Program-made: the position numbers and the translations under genes
Shown: positions 24,001 through 36,065 of the stretch, in pieces
Layout of the letters: every line of letters starts with the position of its first letter
Numbering within the stretch: the first letter of the stretch is position 1
DNA from: Hypholoma sublateritium FD-334 SS-4
Taxonomy: Eukaryota > Basidiomycota > Agaricomycetes > Agaricales > Strophariaceae
Length of the DNA stretch: 64,000 bases
Reading direction: 5' to 3'
NCBI GenBank assembly: GCA_000827495.1
Contig: KN817553.1
Location: 200,283-264,282, forward strand
The notes under the pieces: model-generated
What the model saw: only the letters and a program-made list of their open reading frames with translations
What the model was told of the DNA's origin: nothing
Databases searched by the model: none

Positions 24001-25177
24001 TTCTTTGATTCAGTGGCATTGATGTTGAGGATTTGACTCATTCAGATCGTGGCCACGGTTATTGCCGGAACAGCCCAGCTTGGCGTTCAGGCATGGATGT
24101 TCACAAATATTCCGTAAGTGCTCTATTATTCTCCACCCCGGTTACGAACACTCAATGCTCTATTTAGCGACATGTGTAGCCCAACACAGAAGGATGGGTT
24201 TAGCTGCCCCAGCACCGAGGTCTTTGGAACCGCTAGCATTATTGTAAGTGTTCCTATACCGCCACAATATCCATAACCTGAGCACTTAAATATTGATAGT
24301 GGGGTGTTATCGGGCCTGGTCTTCAGTTTTCAAAAGGACAAACATACTAGTGAGACTGCAGATAATGATACTGTTCGGGATTCTGACCGCCTCATGTCAG
24401 CCCTCTCGTCTTCTTTTTCCTAGTCGGAGCCATTGCTCCGGTTATTCCATATGTCCTAGCCAAGAGGTGGCCGAACAGCTTCCTCAAATACATCAAGTGC
24501 GTTCTAATCGATGCTTTTCCTCCTGATAAATGATACGTGCTAAACGTTCCCATAAAGCTTGCCTGTTATCTTCAACGGAACCGGGTTTATCCCGCCTGCT
24601 ACGGCCCTCAACTACGTTCCTTGGGCGTAAGAGCGTTTTTTCCATCAGATGCATATTGTAATTTTTGATCCTTTCCATTCAAGTGGCGTCGGCTTCTTCT
24701 TCCAGTACTTCATAAGGAGGTGAGTCTATTTGTTGAGAAGTCACTATGTCCTCACTGAACAAAAAAATTGGTATCGCTCAGGCGTTACTTCTCCTGGTGG
24801 ACGAAGTATAACTACGTTCTTGCTGCTGCTCTTGATTCAGGACTAGCGATTTCGATCTTGGTGATCTTCTTTGCTTTGCAGTTCCCCAAGAATGGAACGG
24901 TGAGCCTCATTAACAGTTTGAGGCACAGAAAGTGTGCTCATCCCGCGCAGATTGGAGAGAGCAGTATTGCAACCTGGTGGGGGTAAGCATCATTGGTGAC
25001 GAACCACCGATGGAAAATCGGTCTCACAACCAAATTTTTGACTAGAAATACTGTGCCATTTACTGGTGCGGACAACAACGGCACTCCTGTGCGATCCCTT
25101 GCTCCTGGTCAGACCTTCGGGTAAGTATCTGACCTCGCAAATCTTTTCTCTTACACGTAATAACCAGATTGGTGTAG
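21038..25177 (+). CDS. OPT-family oligopeptide transporter
   Basis: A long gene broken by more than twenty introns of about 45-110 nt. Exons 1-5 begin at 21038, 21192, 21257, 21675 and 21748. Exon 2 is 26 nt and exon 4 is a 6-nt microexon (21675-21680, Val-Met). The protein starts with an acidic cytosolic N-terminus and then carries OPT signature blocks: 'GLNQFFFFRFPS', 'KEHVLIT', 'SAYATDIIAVQRVYY', 'YFFPGYLF', 'LSYFSWATWIAP', 'ITFDWNQI', 'YFSWWTKYNY' and a C-terminal 'NTVPFTGAD'. Repeated hydrophobic segments fit the 12-16 TM fold. Family members import tetra- and pentapeptides or related compounds across the plasma membrane with protons. Every junction I checked keeps frame, and the ORF ends at a TAG just after the last splice site. 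Some donors are weak (gtcggt, gtcagc). Confidence 0.88.
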
Positions 25178-26019
25178 CCCAAGCCATTGGTAGATCGCGT
25201 GATGCAACTCGTGTTCGAAACGGCGCAGATCTATACCTTGGTGAAGTCTACCATGATATGTGTAACATAACAACTGTACTGCGATGTTTGTAAATGTACG
25301 TGTAATAATGTAAAAGCTCTATTGCGTGTTCGCTATTCAAAGTATGAGGACTGAGAAGGGTGGCGTAAGTGACCCAGAACCTGAGGTCATTCCTGCTCAA
25401 ACATAGAGCGTCTGACTGGACAGTGGAGGCCGCAAGCTCTTTGAATAGTTCCAAACACCCTCAATATGGTTCATCCGGCCCTACTTAGAACCAAGGATGT
25501 CGATTAATTCATCTCGAATGACGAATTTTAACGGAAGCCCATCCTCGGGTTTACCTACCGCACCATGGTGGAAGCAATGGGGGACACCTTGCAGGAGCTC
25601 GCAAAGAAAGAGTTGTGATGGTCCGGTTGTCACACTTTGCACCTGGTTTGAAAACTCCTCGTATGCGAACCGTCCGATACATAGCTCGATGAATGAGAGG
25701 TTCTGTCCTTTCAATCGATTGGCTGGCATAACTTATCTGTAACGAAAGTCGTTGCAAGCGCTATATAGACACTATGTCATTTTAAACTTGGGAGATCGTT
25801 ATATCAGGAACCACTAGTCTGAATATTCGTGGTTCAGAATAGGTACATCGATTTCAAAGCGTTTGATGAGGTTCGATGTCATCTCCGAGGCTGTACCAGA
25901 CGTATCTGTGAACAGTGCTAACATCTTTCCAGACATCAGGCGACCACAAAGGATTTGTGGAGCGTCAGACTGCGTCAGACCTTCAGAAATTTACAAGAGA
26001 TATATTGTTGACGGCCGTC
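25178..26019. other. intergenic region between convergent genes
   Basis: No gene is supported. A minus-strand open frame of about 80 codons at 25481-25729 has a protein-like composition but no motif, start context or splice structure that I can defend. Confidence 0.4.
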
Positions 26020-26985
26020 TCAACGATGTTTGTGTCCAGGATTCAGGTCCTGGCCGTCTGCCAACAGAATGGGCTCGTCTGACGGAGGCTCTCCCATCTG
26101 CTTGCGAAGTTGGGCCGAGTGCAGAAGCTTCGCGTAGCGCGGCTGAACAAACATCGCAGAGGCTTCAACAAGGATGGTTCCTTTCAGGTCCTCAACGCGC
26201 CCGATGACAGTGGCCTTACGGCCTTTGACTTCCTGAATCCGTGTTTTGATAACGACAAACTGTTGTCGCCTTTGTTAGGCGAGAATCCCAATCATAGATA
26301 ACAGACATACCTGATCGGCCATGGTTGGGGCGCGGTAATTTAGCGACAATTGTGCCGTTACTCCAACCTTCTCGGGGAGATTGATGATGGCCTAGGAAGA
26401 CTGGTTAATGCTGGGCCATACATGCAAGCGCGTTACACCTACTGTTCGCGCTAGTGTCTCGTCCAAAAGCGTGGCCAACAGCCCTCCATGAACAATCCCA
26501 TCGTGACCACAAAGCCCACGGCCCAAGTGTATGAAGACGATGCTCTCCGATTCGTCCTTTCTGACTCGTATCAGCGGTGTCAATGCCAATCTGCCGGGCC
26601 CTCGGAGTGCTCCCGCCGTCAGGTTGTTCACTCTTCTCTCTTCGGGGAAGTCCTTATACGGACGCGTCTCGTACCAATCCCTGGAATCGTCCTGTCCCCG
26701 CAAGCTTTGGAGGTATGGAAGCGCTTGCAGTTGTTCTTCTAAGCTTTGAGAATAAGCGATGGATTGTGGTGAATCTGGCTCCGCTGGTGGCCCTGGAGCA
26801 GCTCGGGGGAACAGAATAGCTATCGGAGGTGGCGGATAAATAGCACCTAGTGTACCAGCCACCACCGATGCAACTGTTACGGCCGCCACGGTACCCAGAG
26901 TCTGTCTGCGCCGAGGTGGAGATATTGAGAAGAATCGAGCATTACGAGATATGGTTATCCGTGCCAGGCGTCGTAGGGCAAACAT
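26020..26985 (-). CDS. hotdog-fold acyl-CoA thioesterase, probably mitochondrial
   Basis: Three exons on the minus strand: 26985-26443, 26391-26311 and 26259-26020. They total 864 nt and encode 287 aa. I chose the ATG at 26985 because it opens an Arg-rich, acid-poor leader ('MFALRRLARITISRNARFF') followed by a hydrophobic Ala/Val segment, as in mitochondrially targeted fungal thioesterases. An upstream in-frame ATG at 27165 would add 60 residues of less typical sequence. The catalytic hotdog core holds 'GHDGIVHGGLLATLLDE', the family's His-Gly-Gly helix. It continues across a 51-nt intron into 'AQLSLNYRAPT' and the strand 'GRVEDLKGTILVEASAMFV'. These enzymes hydrolyse acyl-CoA thioesters. The 4HBT/PaaI/THEM4-like group is the best fit; chain-length preference is not readable. 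Confidence 0.85.
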
Positions 26986-27799
26986 AGATATTTTTGAGTT
27001 GCGGAAGAAATCCTTTCCCGAGCGAAGAGTCTGTATGAGGACCAGTTGGAGAAAACGAGCGTGCAACGAGCGTGCAACCTGCGTTGGTTGTGCGCTGGCT
27101 ATACTGCGACCAGCGTTGGTCGTGGCTGTGATCGGATCAAATATCCAGCCGGTCCACTCGGGCAACTGTTTGCCGAAAATGGCAAATGCTCAGTACGACC
27201 TGAGTACGGCGATGTTTGGGGCGCTACAAGCAACTTGAAGCTACAAGCACGCCAGCATATGGAAGTCGAGGGTGAAAAGGGCCGGACACACCGATTTCGT
27301 GTAATATCTATTCTAGAACGCGGTCGATCATATACACGATGTCATTTATTTCGCTCTAATACCCGCACGACGCATCGCTTGATTTAGATATAGGTGGCAA
27401 AACCTTTCAGTGGAATCCCTTCATTGCACCGCTCTGAGGTGTTTATTGATTTTTATAAGACTCATTTTAGGTATAGAAATGCAGCAGTATATTTTAAAAC
27501 CCGCAAAATAGTACATAATCTGTCTATAATCAAATTTTGATGCAATTTTTCAACTGTCAGGTCTGAGTTGGCAGAACGACGAGAATCGATCTACAAATAC
27601 ACCTCGGGCGGATGGCCTTCTATGTCTGGGCCAGCTTTCGTTTCGTTTCATTTATCTATTCGGTTCTTAGTTCGCCAAATTGACATGCACGGCGTCATGC
27701 ATAACCTAGATGACGAGGATTGTGGAGGACGTGTCAACAACGCGTCGTGAAGAAGCCATATCACGAAGCTTCTTGAATAATCGCGCGGGCTCTAATTTG
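26986..27799. other. intergenic region between divergent genes
   Basis: No supported gene. It separates the thioesterase (minus) from the ice-binding-type gene (plus), so it probably holds both promoters. Confidence 0.45.
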
Positions 27800-27806
27800 T
27801 ATAAAG
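27800..27806 (+). promoter_or_regulatory. TATA box of the ice-binding-type gene
   Basis: TATAAAG lies 69 bases before the ATG at 27876, a typical fungal spacing. A second AT-rich TATAAA at 27825-27830 is too close to the start codon to be the likelier choice. Confidence 0.55.
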
Positions 27807-27875
27807 CATTGAGACTAAATGATTTATAAATTATCCAAATCCACCACCTTTTACTATCTCCTCACATCCAACACA

Positions 27876-28820
27876 ATGTACTCAGCAGGAATTCAGACTT
27901 TGATTGGTTTCTTTGTACGTTGAATTGCCTCTGATTTATTCACCACCGTTATTGAGTCATTTTTGTTCAGTTGATCTCAGTGACTCAGGCTGCACTCCTT
28001 ACGCCAATTGTTCTCGGCACTGCGGGAGATTTCACGGTCCTCGCGAAGTCAGGGATATCGACAGTCCCAAGCTCTGCTATTAGTATGTCACTGTCCATGC
28101 AGTCTGAAAATCATTGTTAACATTTTCTAAAGCCGGAAATATTGGAGTTAGCCCTTCGGCCTCGACGTCGCTTACCGGATTCTCCCTTGTTAAAGGATTG
28201 ACCGGTACCTCTGCAACGTCGACCCAAGTCGTTGGCCAAGTATTTGCTTCAGATTTCACCACACCGACTCCTTCCCAACTTTCAACAGCCGTCTCCGACA
28301 TGCAGACAGCATTTACCAACGGAAATGGTCGTCTTCTCCCCACAGATACCAACCTTCTCGGAGGTACGTGACCCAACATTCGTTGACCCTGAGTATTTCT
28401 GACGAAGAGCATATTACTATCAATAGGAACATTAACATCCCAGACTTTAGCTCCTGGACTCTACAAGTGGACCAGCAAGGTACTCGTGACCACTAGCCTC
28501 ACTTTGATCGGCCTTCCTACCGATGGTATGTCACCCCAATAATGCAAAAGGTCATTTACAAATGTCTTCTAGTCTGGATTTTCCAGATTGCTGGAGGCCT
28601 CGAGTTTGCATCCGGCGCCAAAACCGTCCTCGCCGGAGGTCTTGCCGCAAACGTTTTCTGGGTCGTCACTGGAGCCACGACTCTTCAGGCCGGTTCAGTG
28701 TTGGACGGTGTGATCCTAGGATCCTCAAATGTCGCCCTCGTAACAGGTGCAACGGTCAATGGGCGCATCCTCTCGCAGACAGCGGTCAGCATCGAGAAAT
28801 CGACTGTCAATCCCGCTTAA
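27876..28820 (+). CDS. secreted DUF3494 ice-binding-type protein
   Basis: Five exons: 27876-27914, 27971-28082, 28133-28363, 28427-28525 and 28573-28820. They total 729 nt and encode 242 aa. A signal peptide occupies about residues 1-20 and ends in 'SVTQA'. The mature part begins with the family's 'GTAGDFTVLAKSGIST' block, followed by 'TGNIGVSP', 'TPSQLSTAVSDMQTAF', 'LAPGLYKWTS', 'DVWIFQIAGGL' and 'ANVFWVVTGATTL', ending in 'GATVNGRILSQTAV'. These are hallmarks of the DUF3494 beta-solenoid fold, which in fungi, algae and bacteria binds ice crystals and is secreted. The length fits single-domain fungal members. Whether this copy binds ice cannot be read from sequence, since some members in mesophilic mushrooms may have other roles. 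No neighbouring paralogue is seen. Confidence 0.92.
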
Positions 28821-31663
28821 ACCCGGCTTTATCCCGGCTCTGGAGCTTTTTCACCGCTTGAAATCGTAAATCCCGGGTTTCTCAGTGGTTTATATGGCAC
28901 GTAGTATATCCCTTCTCCTGTGCCGCCTTGACTATCGACTGGTACTTCTGAATGTATCCCCAATGCACCCGAATATACGCTTATGCTTCTCTATCATAAC
29001 CCTTTCATGGGTTCGTTCCTAATGGAGATTCCGTTCAAGTGCCTTCCAATTGCAGGTAGTCAAAATCATAATAGATTGGCGCTTGTAACAGTTAGCGCTC
29101 AGAGTATTCGGTTAGATAAGATTCTCTTTAGATAAGATTTTCCATAAGCGACTCTATGACTGTCTACGTCCTGGTGGAGTCTAGATACCGGAAAGGCCTA
29201 GAGCCAAGCATGTATTCACATTCTTATCTTTGTACCTTCAATTGTAGAACTTATTGATGCCTAACTTTCATCAATCGGCTTTGCGTATACCGTCCGATTT
29301 CGACCACCCCAGGCAAGCTCAGATGACCATTGGACCTATCCACTATTCCCGCCTTTTAAATCTTCACAAGGATAATTGTTACGGTGGTGAAGTTGATGAT
29401 CTATGATATACATGAGTATTTCCCACTTCGGTGAGAAAGGATATCGAAAGGAGAGCCAACCGCCGCCAAGAACTCCGCTTCTGGGATTGATGCCGTATAA
29501 TTGAAACAAGGAGAAAGCTGATCGAAGATAACTCTGAAATATTTATCGTTGGAGGAGCTGGTAATTGGGGATGAAACTTACAACTCACCGAGCGTTGGGG
29601 AAGTTTACAGTAACTCATCGTCTAGGTGCGAATAGCTGCATTGAAACACCGTTTAATTGTTGCTGCTATTGGGCTTTCTGAGCACATTTTCGTTGGTGTA
29701 AGTGCCTCAACTTAGATCACCGGTGTGGCCGATGAGGTCACCCTGCCACTGGTGGTCCATCTCGGACCGCTAAAACTCGAATTCCACGTCGCCCTTCAAG
29801 TCAAGATACGGAAGTTGATTGGCCTTGGGTTCGGCCAAATCTGGGAGCGAATTTTTGGAACACGTATCAAGATCAAAAATCATGATGTAACACGCGAGGC
29901 TCACATACATTTAAATCCCGGTTTGTTAGTAGCTCGCTCAGAGCCCGGGTAGCCGGAGGCGTTGAGATGCGTTGATATATACTATGAATTACACCTCACC
30001 TGCAACGAATATTATTCAACATCCTCTGTCAGCGTGCCATGTCATCTGCACGTCATAGAAACGTGCGTCAGCGTCGAATCTACACAATATGTCAAGTCAT
30101 TAAGATGTGATTCGTTACAGCGTATGTATATAGAACCAGCAACCCATTTCTCTACGGTAGATGAGCCGATAGATGAGGCACTGGGAGTTATAGGTAGATG
30201 TCGTACTATACATAGCATGAGAGCGGTACCATATGGCCTGTTCACTTTTGGAGAATTCGTCAGTCATTGACCCACAGTATAACTGTGCAAGTAGTGTGAG
30301 GTTGTTCCAGCAGATATTGTTTTATTACGCGAGAATAAGAACTGAGATGACGCCTATTCGAGTTGGCTTGGACAAACAAATTCGCCTCGTTGATAATTAC
30401 TAATTATTATGTGCTCCGATTTATCACAAGCATGACCGAAGTATTACTGATGATCCGCGGGGCATTAGTATACCTTTTCCATATAGCTATCGACTACGAT
30501 GCATGCAAATGCCTGAGCTATGAGATATGGCCGCCGGAGAGATTTCATGTGTACGCAGTAGGTACGCTAGGTACCACAAAAAATAATAACATAATTGGCA
30601 GTACGATTTCTGGCATACCCGAAGCTACCACTGCGATAAGTGCATAGAGCTCAACTACGTATCACTAGAGACATGTTTTTAATATGATAGTACACTAAGA
30701 GTGTATAACCGTTGGACTGAAAGATGAATTTGACTAAAGACTTTCATTGTTAATTACTTCAGAGCTTCAAGCTTCAGCATTGCATCAGCAGTGAGAATGA
30801 GGAGGTAAAGAAGTTGATGAATTGCTGATGAGTTGCTGATGAGTATTATTTCAAGTAAGGACTCCAATTGAGTAGCGAATTCCAGGCAAGCTCCAACCAA
30901 GCTCCAACTCCAACACGCTCTGATAAGTAGTGGGTGGAGGTTATTTTGGGAAACTTACATTGCCATAACAGAAATGTTTTTCACGACAACATTGCTGGCG
31001 AAAGACTCGCGAGTAGGCCTTGCTCCAAAAGAAGTGGACCGTGGGCTTGCCGTACACTAGCCGGTATTATTTGTTCACAGTACACTTGGTAAACAACCTC
31101 CGACGTTGCTCCGACAGGTTGGATGTTGGTTGGATGTGGGCTTGAACTTGGCTTGAACCTTGATTTGACCTTGATGCTACTTCAGTGCTACTTTTATCTT
31201 TGGCTTTCTTACGTCTATACAGCTGCGTCGTCTAGTCGAAAATTCTGTGAGTCTGGCATCGGTCTGGCATAAGCCTCCAAGAGCCTGCATACTTCAAGTT
31301 ACTTGCAGTCAACTTGAAGGCATCGCCGCGAACCTCAATTCAAGTTGAATTACCCCGTTCCGACTTCCAACAGTCAGCGTGAGAATACACAAGTGAGCAT
31401 CGCAACACGTCTTCATCTCATCTGCAGCTATTCTCTGACCATAGCCATGCTGCTGCGTGATGTGAAATGCTCAACGGACCGGGCGTGATACGTTTCACAG
31501 CATATGGTACCTCAGATCGCAGTGAATGTGTATGAGATGCTGCCGAACCTGGATACCTGATTCTCCTTCGCCACTATCCCTTTTTAAGATTCGTCCAAGG
31601 ATGTGAGTATATCTCTCAGCGCATCTTCTTTCCGCCCACGTAGTCTCCCTGAACTCCAACGAC
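28821..31663. other. intergenic region, no supported gene
   Basis: About 2.8 kb with only short open frames. Low-complexity patches occur at about 30815-30850 (gctgatgagtt-type repeats), 30890-30915 (caagctccaa repeats) and 31120-31175 (ttggatg and cttgaac repeats). No domain or splice structure is recognisable. Confidence 0.45.
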
Positions 31664-33676
31664 ATGGACGGGCCCGCGTCGCAGGATGCTGCAGGAAGTG
31701 CTTTATTCACCCCTTCAACTAAGGGCTCCATTGACTCCAGCTCTGGGGCATCATCGCATCCGTATGTTGATTTACTCATGCCGTTCGCCACTACTGGAAA
31801 CATTGGGATTCACATAGCGCATCAAGTTCAGCATCCGTTTCTTATTCCCGTCCTTCGACTACGCCCTCGACAATTTCGGGAAATAGGCAGACTACCGAGA
31901 CCGGGGCACCAGATGCTGTGTCCTCCATCCTCAAGAGCATGTACGCGCATCCCGATGTCTGCTCTGGGCAACCTCTTCCGACCAAAAGTAAACCGTCGAA
32001 GACGCCTTTCCTTCATCGCAAGATAAATCGTCGTCCTAATTTAGATGCATGTATGTACGCCTTAGCCGACTGATTTGACTGAAACATATTTTGACTAATT
32101 TTCAACGTGATTTTTCTCAGTAACGAAACCTTCGGCGATATCAAACCTATCTAGCGGTAGTACTGCCGGTGCACGAATGCCGGCGCAGAGCCAAGACCCA
32201 TATTTCAGCTCGATACCTTCTCAGCAACCAATAACGCCTGTGAACGACATCCTGCAAGAACATCGACCGCCTACGACCTCAGCGACAGAGAGCGAATTGG
32301 CTGGACGAGTTGTTGGGAGGGGTGGTAGTGGGTCACGGCGGCGCGTCGTTGTCTTGAAACACGACATCTTTCCAAAGCTCGTCAATCCGGGCGCGACAAC
32401 GACTGACCTTGCACCTATGTCTCTCCGTCCCAGTGGCCGTGGGGGACTGGCTTCGCGGCCCAAACAGCTTGCACCTCCTCCACCTTCTCTACAACCTCAC
32501 GCACCACAGTCTAACACTCATCCAGTTCATCGGAATCAAAGCGGTGACACCAATTTCATACGCCCCTCAGGTCGCGGAGGCGCAGGTGCCCATTCCACGT
32601 CCCCTTTCAGTTTTCGGGATATACTGGATAAAAGGCAATCGAAGGCAGCCAAAACGAAAGCCAAAGCGCAGAAAAGTAGCTTAACCACGCTCAGACATCC
32701 CATCCCTTCCCACCTGGCCTACGAAATTACCAACATGTCGACCGAGACTCTGAGCACACTCCATTTTGCCGGGGAGTCTACCTCTCCGCTTCGTACCTTC
32801 TTTCCCGAGGACTCAGCAAATACTCTTGATCCTGCCAGTGAAGATGATTTGGCTTCTACCCCTCCTTTCTCAGCCACGGCGTCTACCTTCGAGGGTTCCT
32901 TATCTTTGCAAAGTACTCACGACGGTGAGGAGTCCGACTACGATATATATCTCGAAGACTCGGCATCCCATGTTCCGGCGGACGTACACCACCAGCGCAG
33001 CTTCAACAAGCTCGTGCAAAAGTTTGGCGCTAACCCGTACGACGCGGAGACACCTTCTGCCCATTTGGCTGATGCTGCCGAGAAATTGCTACACGGTCAC
33101 CCGAAAGACCGACAACCATTAACGAACGACAGAACAACGAAAATGTTCAGGCGGGCCAGCCTGTCCATGACCTCCATTTTCTCCCGCCCGTCAGGAAGGC
33201 GGGACTCAATAGGCGTCGACTCGCAGAATACACTAGAAACAATAACAGATGATCTGCATCAGCTCGGCCTCCAGGACGACGCTGGATACGACCTTAATAG
33301 CTCACGAATTTCTTCTTGCGACTCTCCCAGATCCCCCATCCTGTTCTCCCCGCCATCACCAACTCACCAGCCGAAGCGAGAGCTGAGCATGCCGTCTGCC
33401 GACAACTCTGAGCTATCCGTCCCTGCGTCCACCCTACCCTTACCCCACCCTGTGAAGCACAACCGTTCATTATCTTCTACCCTTTCTAGTGGCGCCTTCT
33501 CTGACGGCAATGAAGATATCGTTGCACCTGCTAACTGGTTATTCCCGCCCTCTGACGACGGGCACGACTTCAAGATGGCGGTCACGCGCAACCTCACTGA
33601 CAAGCCCACGCCGTGGACAGGCGAATGGAACACGGACATGTACGACGTGATCAGAGCGCTGCGGGAGCTGCGATAA
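31664..33676 (+). CDS. GRGG-repeat, low-complexity protein (DUF3602/Par32-like)
   Basis: Three exons: 31664-31761, 31818-32050 and 32121-33676. They total 1887 nt and encode 628 aa. The protein is rich in Ser/Pro/Thr and predicted to be largely disordered. Three copies of a Gly-Arg-Gly-Gly motif occur at about residues 176, 216 and 261 (GRGGSGS, SGRGGLAS, SGRGGAGAH), plus a related 'RPSGRRDS' near 400. This spacing and the 'SGRGGAG' form resemble the fungal DUF3602/Par32 family, whose yeast member regulates ammonium transporters downstream of nitrogen signalling. The C-terminus ends in a compact block 'WNTDMYDVIRALRELR', which may be a short conserved motif. The family assignment is an inference from the repeats, and the length is greater than yeast Par32. 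Confidence 0.7.
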
Positions 33677-35969
33677 CGTTCTCTCATTGGCATGCATCCC
33701 TTAGGCGCACCGTTGGGGGGATCTCTGATATCGTCCTCCTCGCTTAACGTTCCTTTTTCCTTTCCGGGGGCTCGATGGCCCAGGCCTTTCGAGACTGTCC
33801 TTATCACAGCAGAGTTTACATCGCAAAGCCTGGGTTCCAAGGCTCGTGCAAGAAACCCATGAGCATGCAAACGATTGGCGGCTGACGACTGTATTTTTAT
33901 CTCACCGATTCGAGCTCATTCTCATCAGCACCATCATGATACGGCATAACGCTGTAGGATTCACTCACATTCATTACTCCATATGCCCTATTTTGCAGTA
34001 CAATTGAACCTAATAATTCTTCGTATACTTCTCTGTGGTTCTGTCGGGTATCGTTGTTCATTTATTGTAAGGGACCAATTTGAACTTCCGATTCGCATAC
34101 TCAGTGAACGCAGTGCGAGTGCTGATGCAAATGCATGATGGATTAGCGTCGCTGTAGCATCGGCGCTGGTGATTCCCAAGGGTACTTGCTGAGAATATAT
34201 TTCCTCTTTCGCGCTTTGCATGCATTTCACACTGTAAGATAGCACAAGACAGCCTTTGATTACTCTTCGCGTGTCAATCGAGATATCCATTATTCTCCCA
34301 GCGCGATGATATATATATGGTTGATTTACCGTAGAAACGAGTGAACGCGTCGTTACTTGAAAGTTGACAGTGACTGTACGGCGGCTGTACAGAATCGTAC
34401 ATACACTGGCAGAAGTCGCTAAAAATGGCTCATTCCGGTGTCGCCGCTCACGCGCACGCGTCACGTATCTTGCGCGTACTATCTTGTCGGCATGTATTGG
34501 ACCAGTTAGTGAAATCCTCGATGCTTGCTCAATGGTGGAAAGAATTTCCCAGCCGCGTTTCCGATACATCGTTTCAGATCATCAAAGTTGATATACATAA
34601 ACTTCAAATGTCCCGGTCTACAGTCTATCTATTCCCTGCGGAATAAATCAGAAAATGCCGAAAAAAAGCAGGACGTGTTGGAAAGTCACCTATGTGCTGC
34701 ATGGGCGCAGACGCAGTAGAATCTGTAGCTGCTCCCCCTCTAGGTTCAGCAGCGACCCCGATAGGATATTGCGCGCTGCTGGTACCGGGCGCGCGAATTT
34801 GATCTGCATTGCTGGTACGTTGGTCATTCCCTCTGAATCCTAAGCGATATCGAACGGTGAGTATCCTGTAGCAAGTACCTTGCCAGGATATAAGGCTGCA
34901 CTATTTACCCGATCTGAGGCCGCTTCCTGCATCAGCACCTCCATAAGCTGTAGAATCAACCGTGCGATTGTCGTAGGTCCCCTGAGCCAAACCACTACCG
35001 TGGGCGTTGGTTGGTTGGAGGTGAGAAGGCTGGTGGTGGTGGCCTTTCATATTGGCCAATCCGCGTTCCATTTCGAGCCGGCCGTTTCTCGCGATCTCGT
35101 CATTTTTGGTCGGTCCTTCATTGGCCACAGTATCTACAGCTCCGAGTAGCGTTCCACGGGCATTTTCTCCTACACCTGAAAATGGACAATAGTTAGTATT
35201 ACCAGTTGAGCCCTATAGACTATAGTGCGAACCGTGGATCAATTTGGCTACACCGCTACCAAACGCTTTTAGTTGGTACAATGCAGCACAAAAAAACCCA
35301 CTTTACCGTACGTTATCTCCTATATTAGATCCAGCGGGTCCGCTCGAACCTGGCGTGGTACGTGTGTTGTTGGAAATATTGTTGTTATCGTTCATGGTCG
35401 AAATTGGGTGTTCGAACTCTCATGCACAACTCATGCACCGGGTGTGCCGTTAAATAGCCTCCGACGTAGAATCGACGTCACTTTCCAGCTTCGCATGAGC
35501 TCATTAGACACGGAACCACAAAGCCGCGCAAGAGAGGCAAGGCCCCAATATCCCCATGATGTCACGATCTCCATAAGTCGATGATACCGGTTTCTCAAAT
35601 AGGTGGCCATTCTATGCGCTATTTATGTAAAGTCTGACTTCCTCCATTGAAAGCACAATCAAAAAGGTCTAGGCAAGGCCCGAGTCTGGCAGGGTTGTCG
35701 GTCCATCCTCAATCTTCTTTCCGCCAAGGGTCCTTTAACGCCGTCCAATCACATCGCTCGGGGATCACGAATTGTCTTGCTAATCTGGTGTCATATCCTG
35801 TCTGCCTAAATGGGAAGTACCCTGAAGCGTATAAAGGTGAGTAATTATCATTTGGGATTGTATCGGTCATTCCCCCCCCCCTCTCTCGCTACTACTATTG
35901 CAAGGATTAAAGTCTCCAGGTCCTCCCAGTCAGCGCGAGTCTTGGCGTGAGCGAGAGTCCCTCCGTGCT

Positions 35970-36065
35970 TCACTCACTCATGCATCTGTTGACTCCCTCT
36001 CTTACTGAGGGGGTCACAAAGTATGTGTCGTGGCGGCCGCAAGGATTAACGCTCTCGTACAATTC
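35970..36065. repeat. diverged repeat copy 1 (gcggccgcaag core)
   Basis: It shares 'actcactcatg' at its start, 'gcggccgcaag' in the middle and a 'ctctc...attcttc/g' end, in the same order and similar spacing, with 37283-37378. The middle is diverged. It may be part of an old dispersed element. Confidence 0.45.

Noticed and set aside
25481..25729. minus-strand open frame between the transporter and the thioesterase
   Set aside because: Looks mildly protein-like but is short, isolated, and no family or splice partner could be found.
33988..34569. 193-codon minus-strand open frame
   Set aside because: No recognisable domain, an unusual Arg/Ser/Thr-rich composition and no promoter or splice support.
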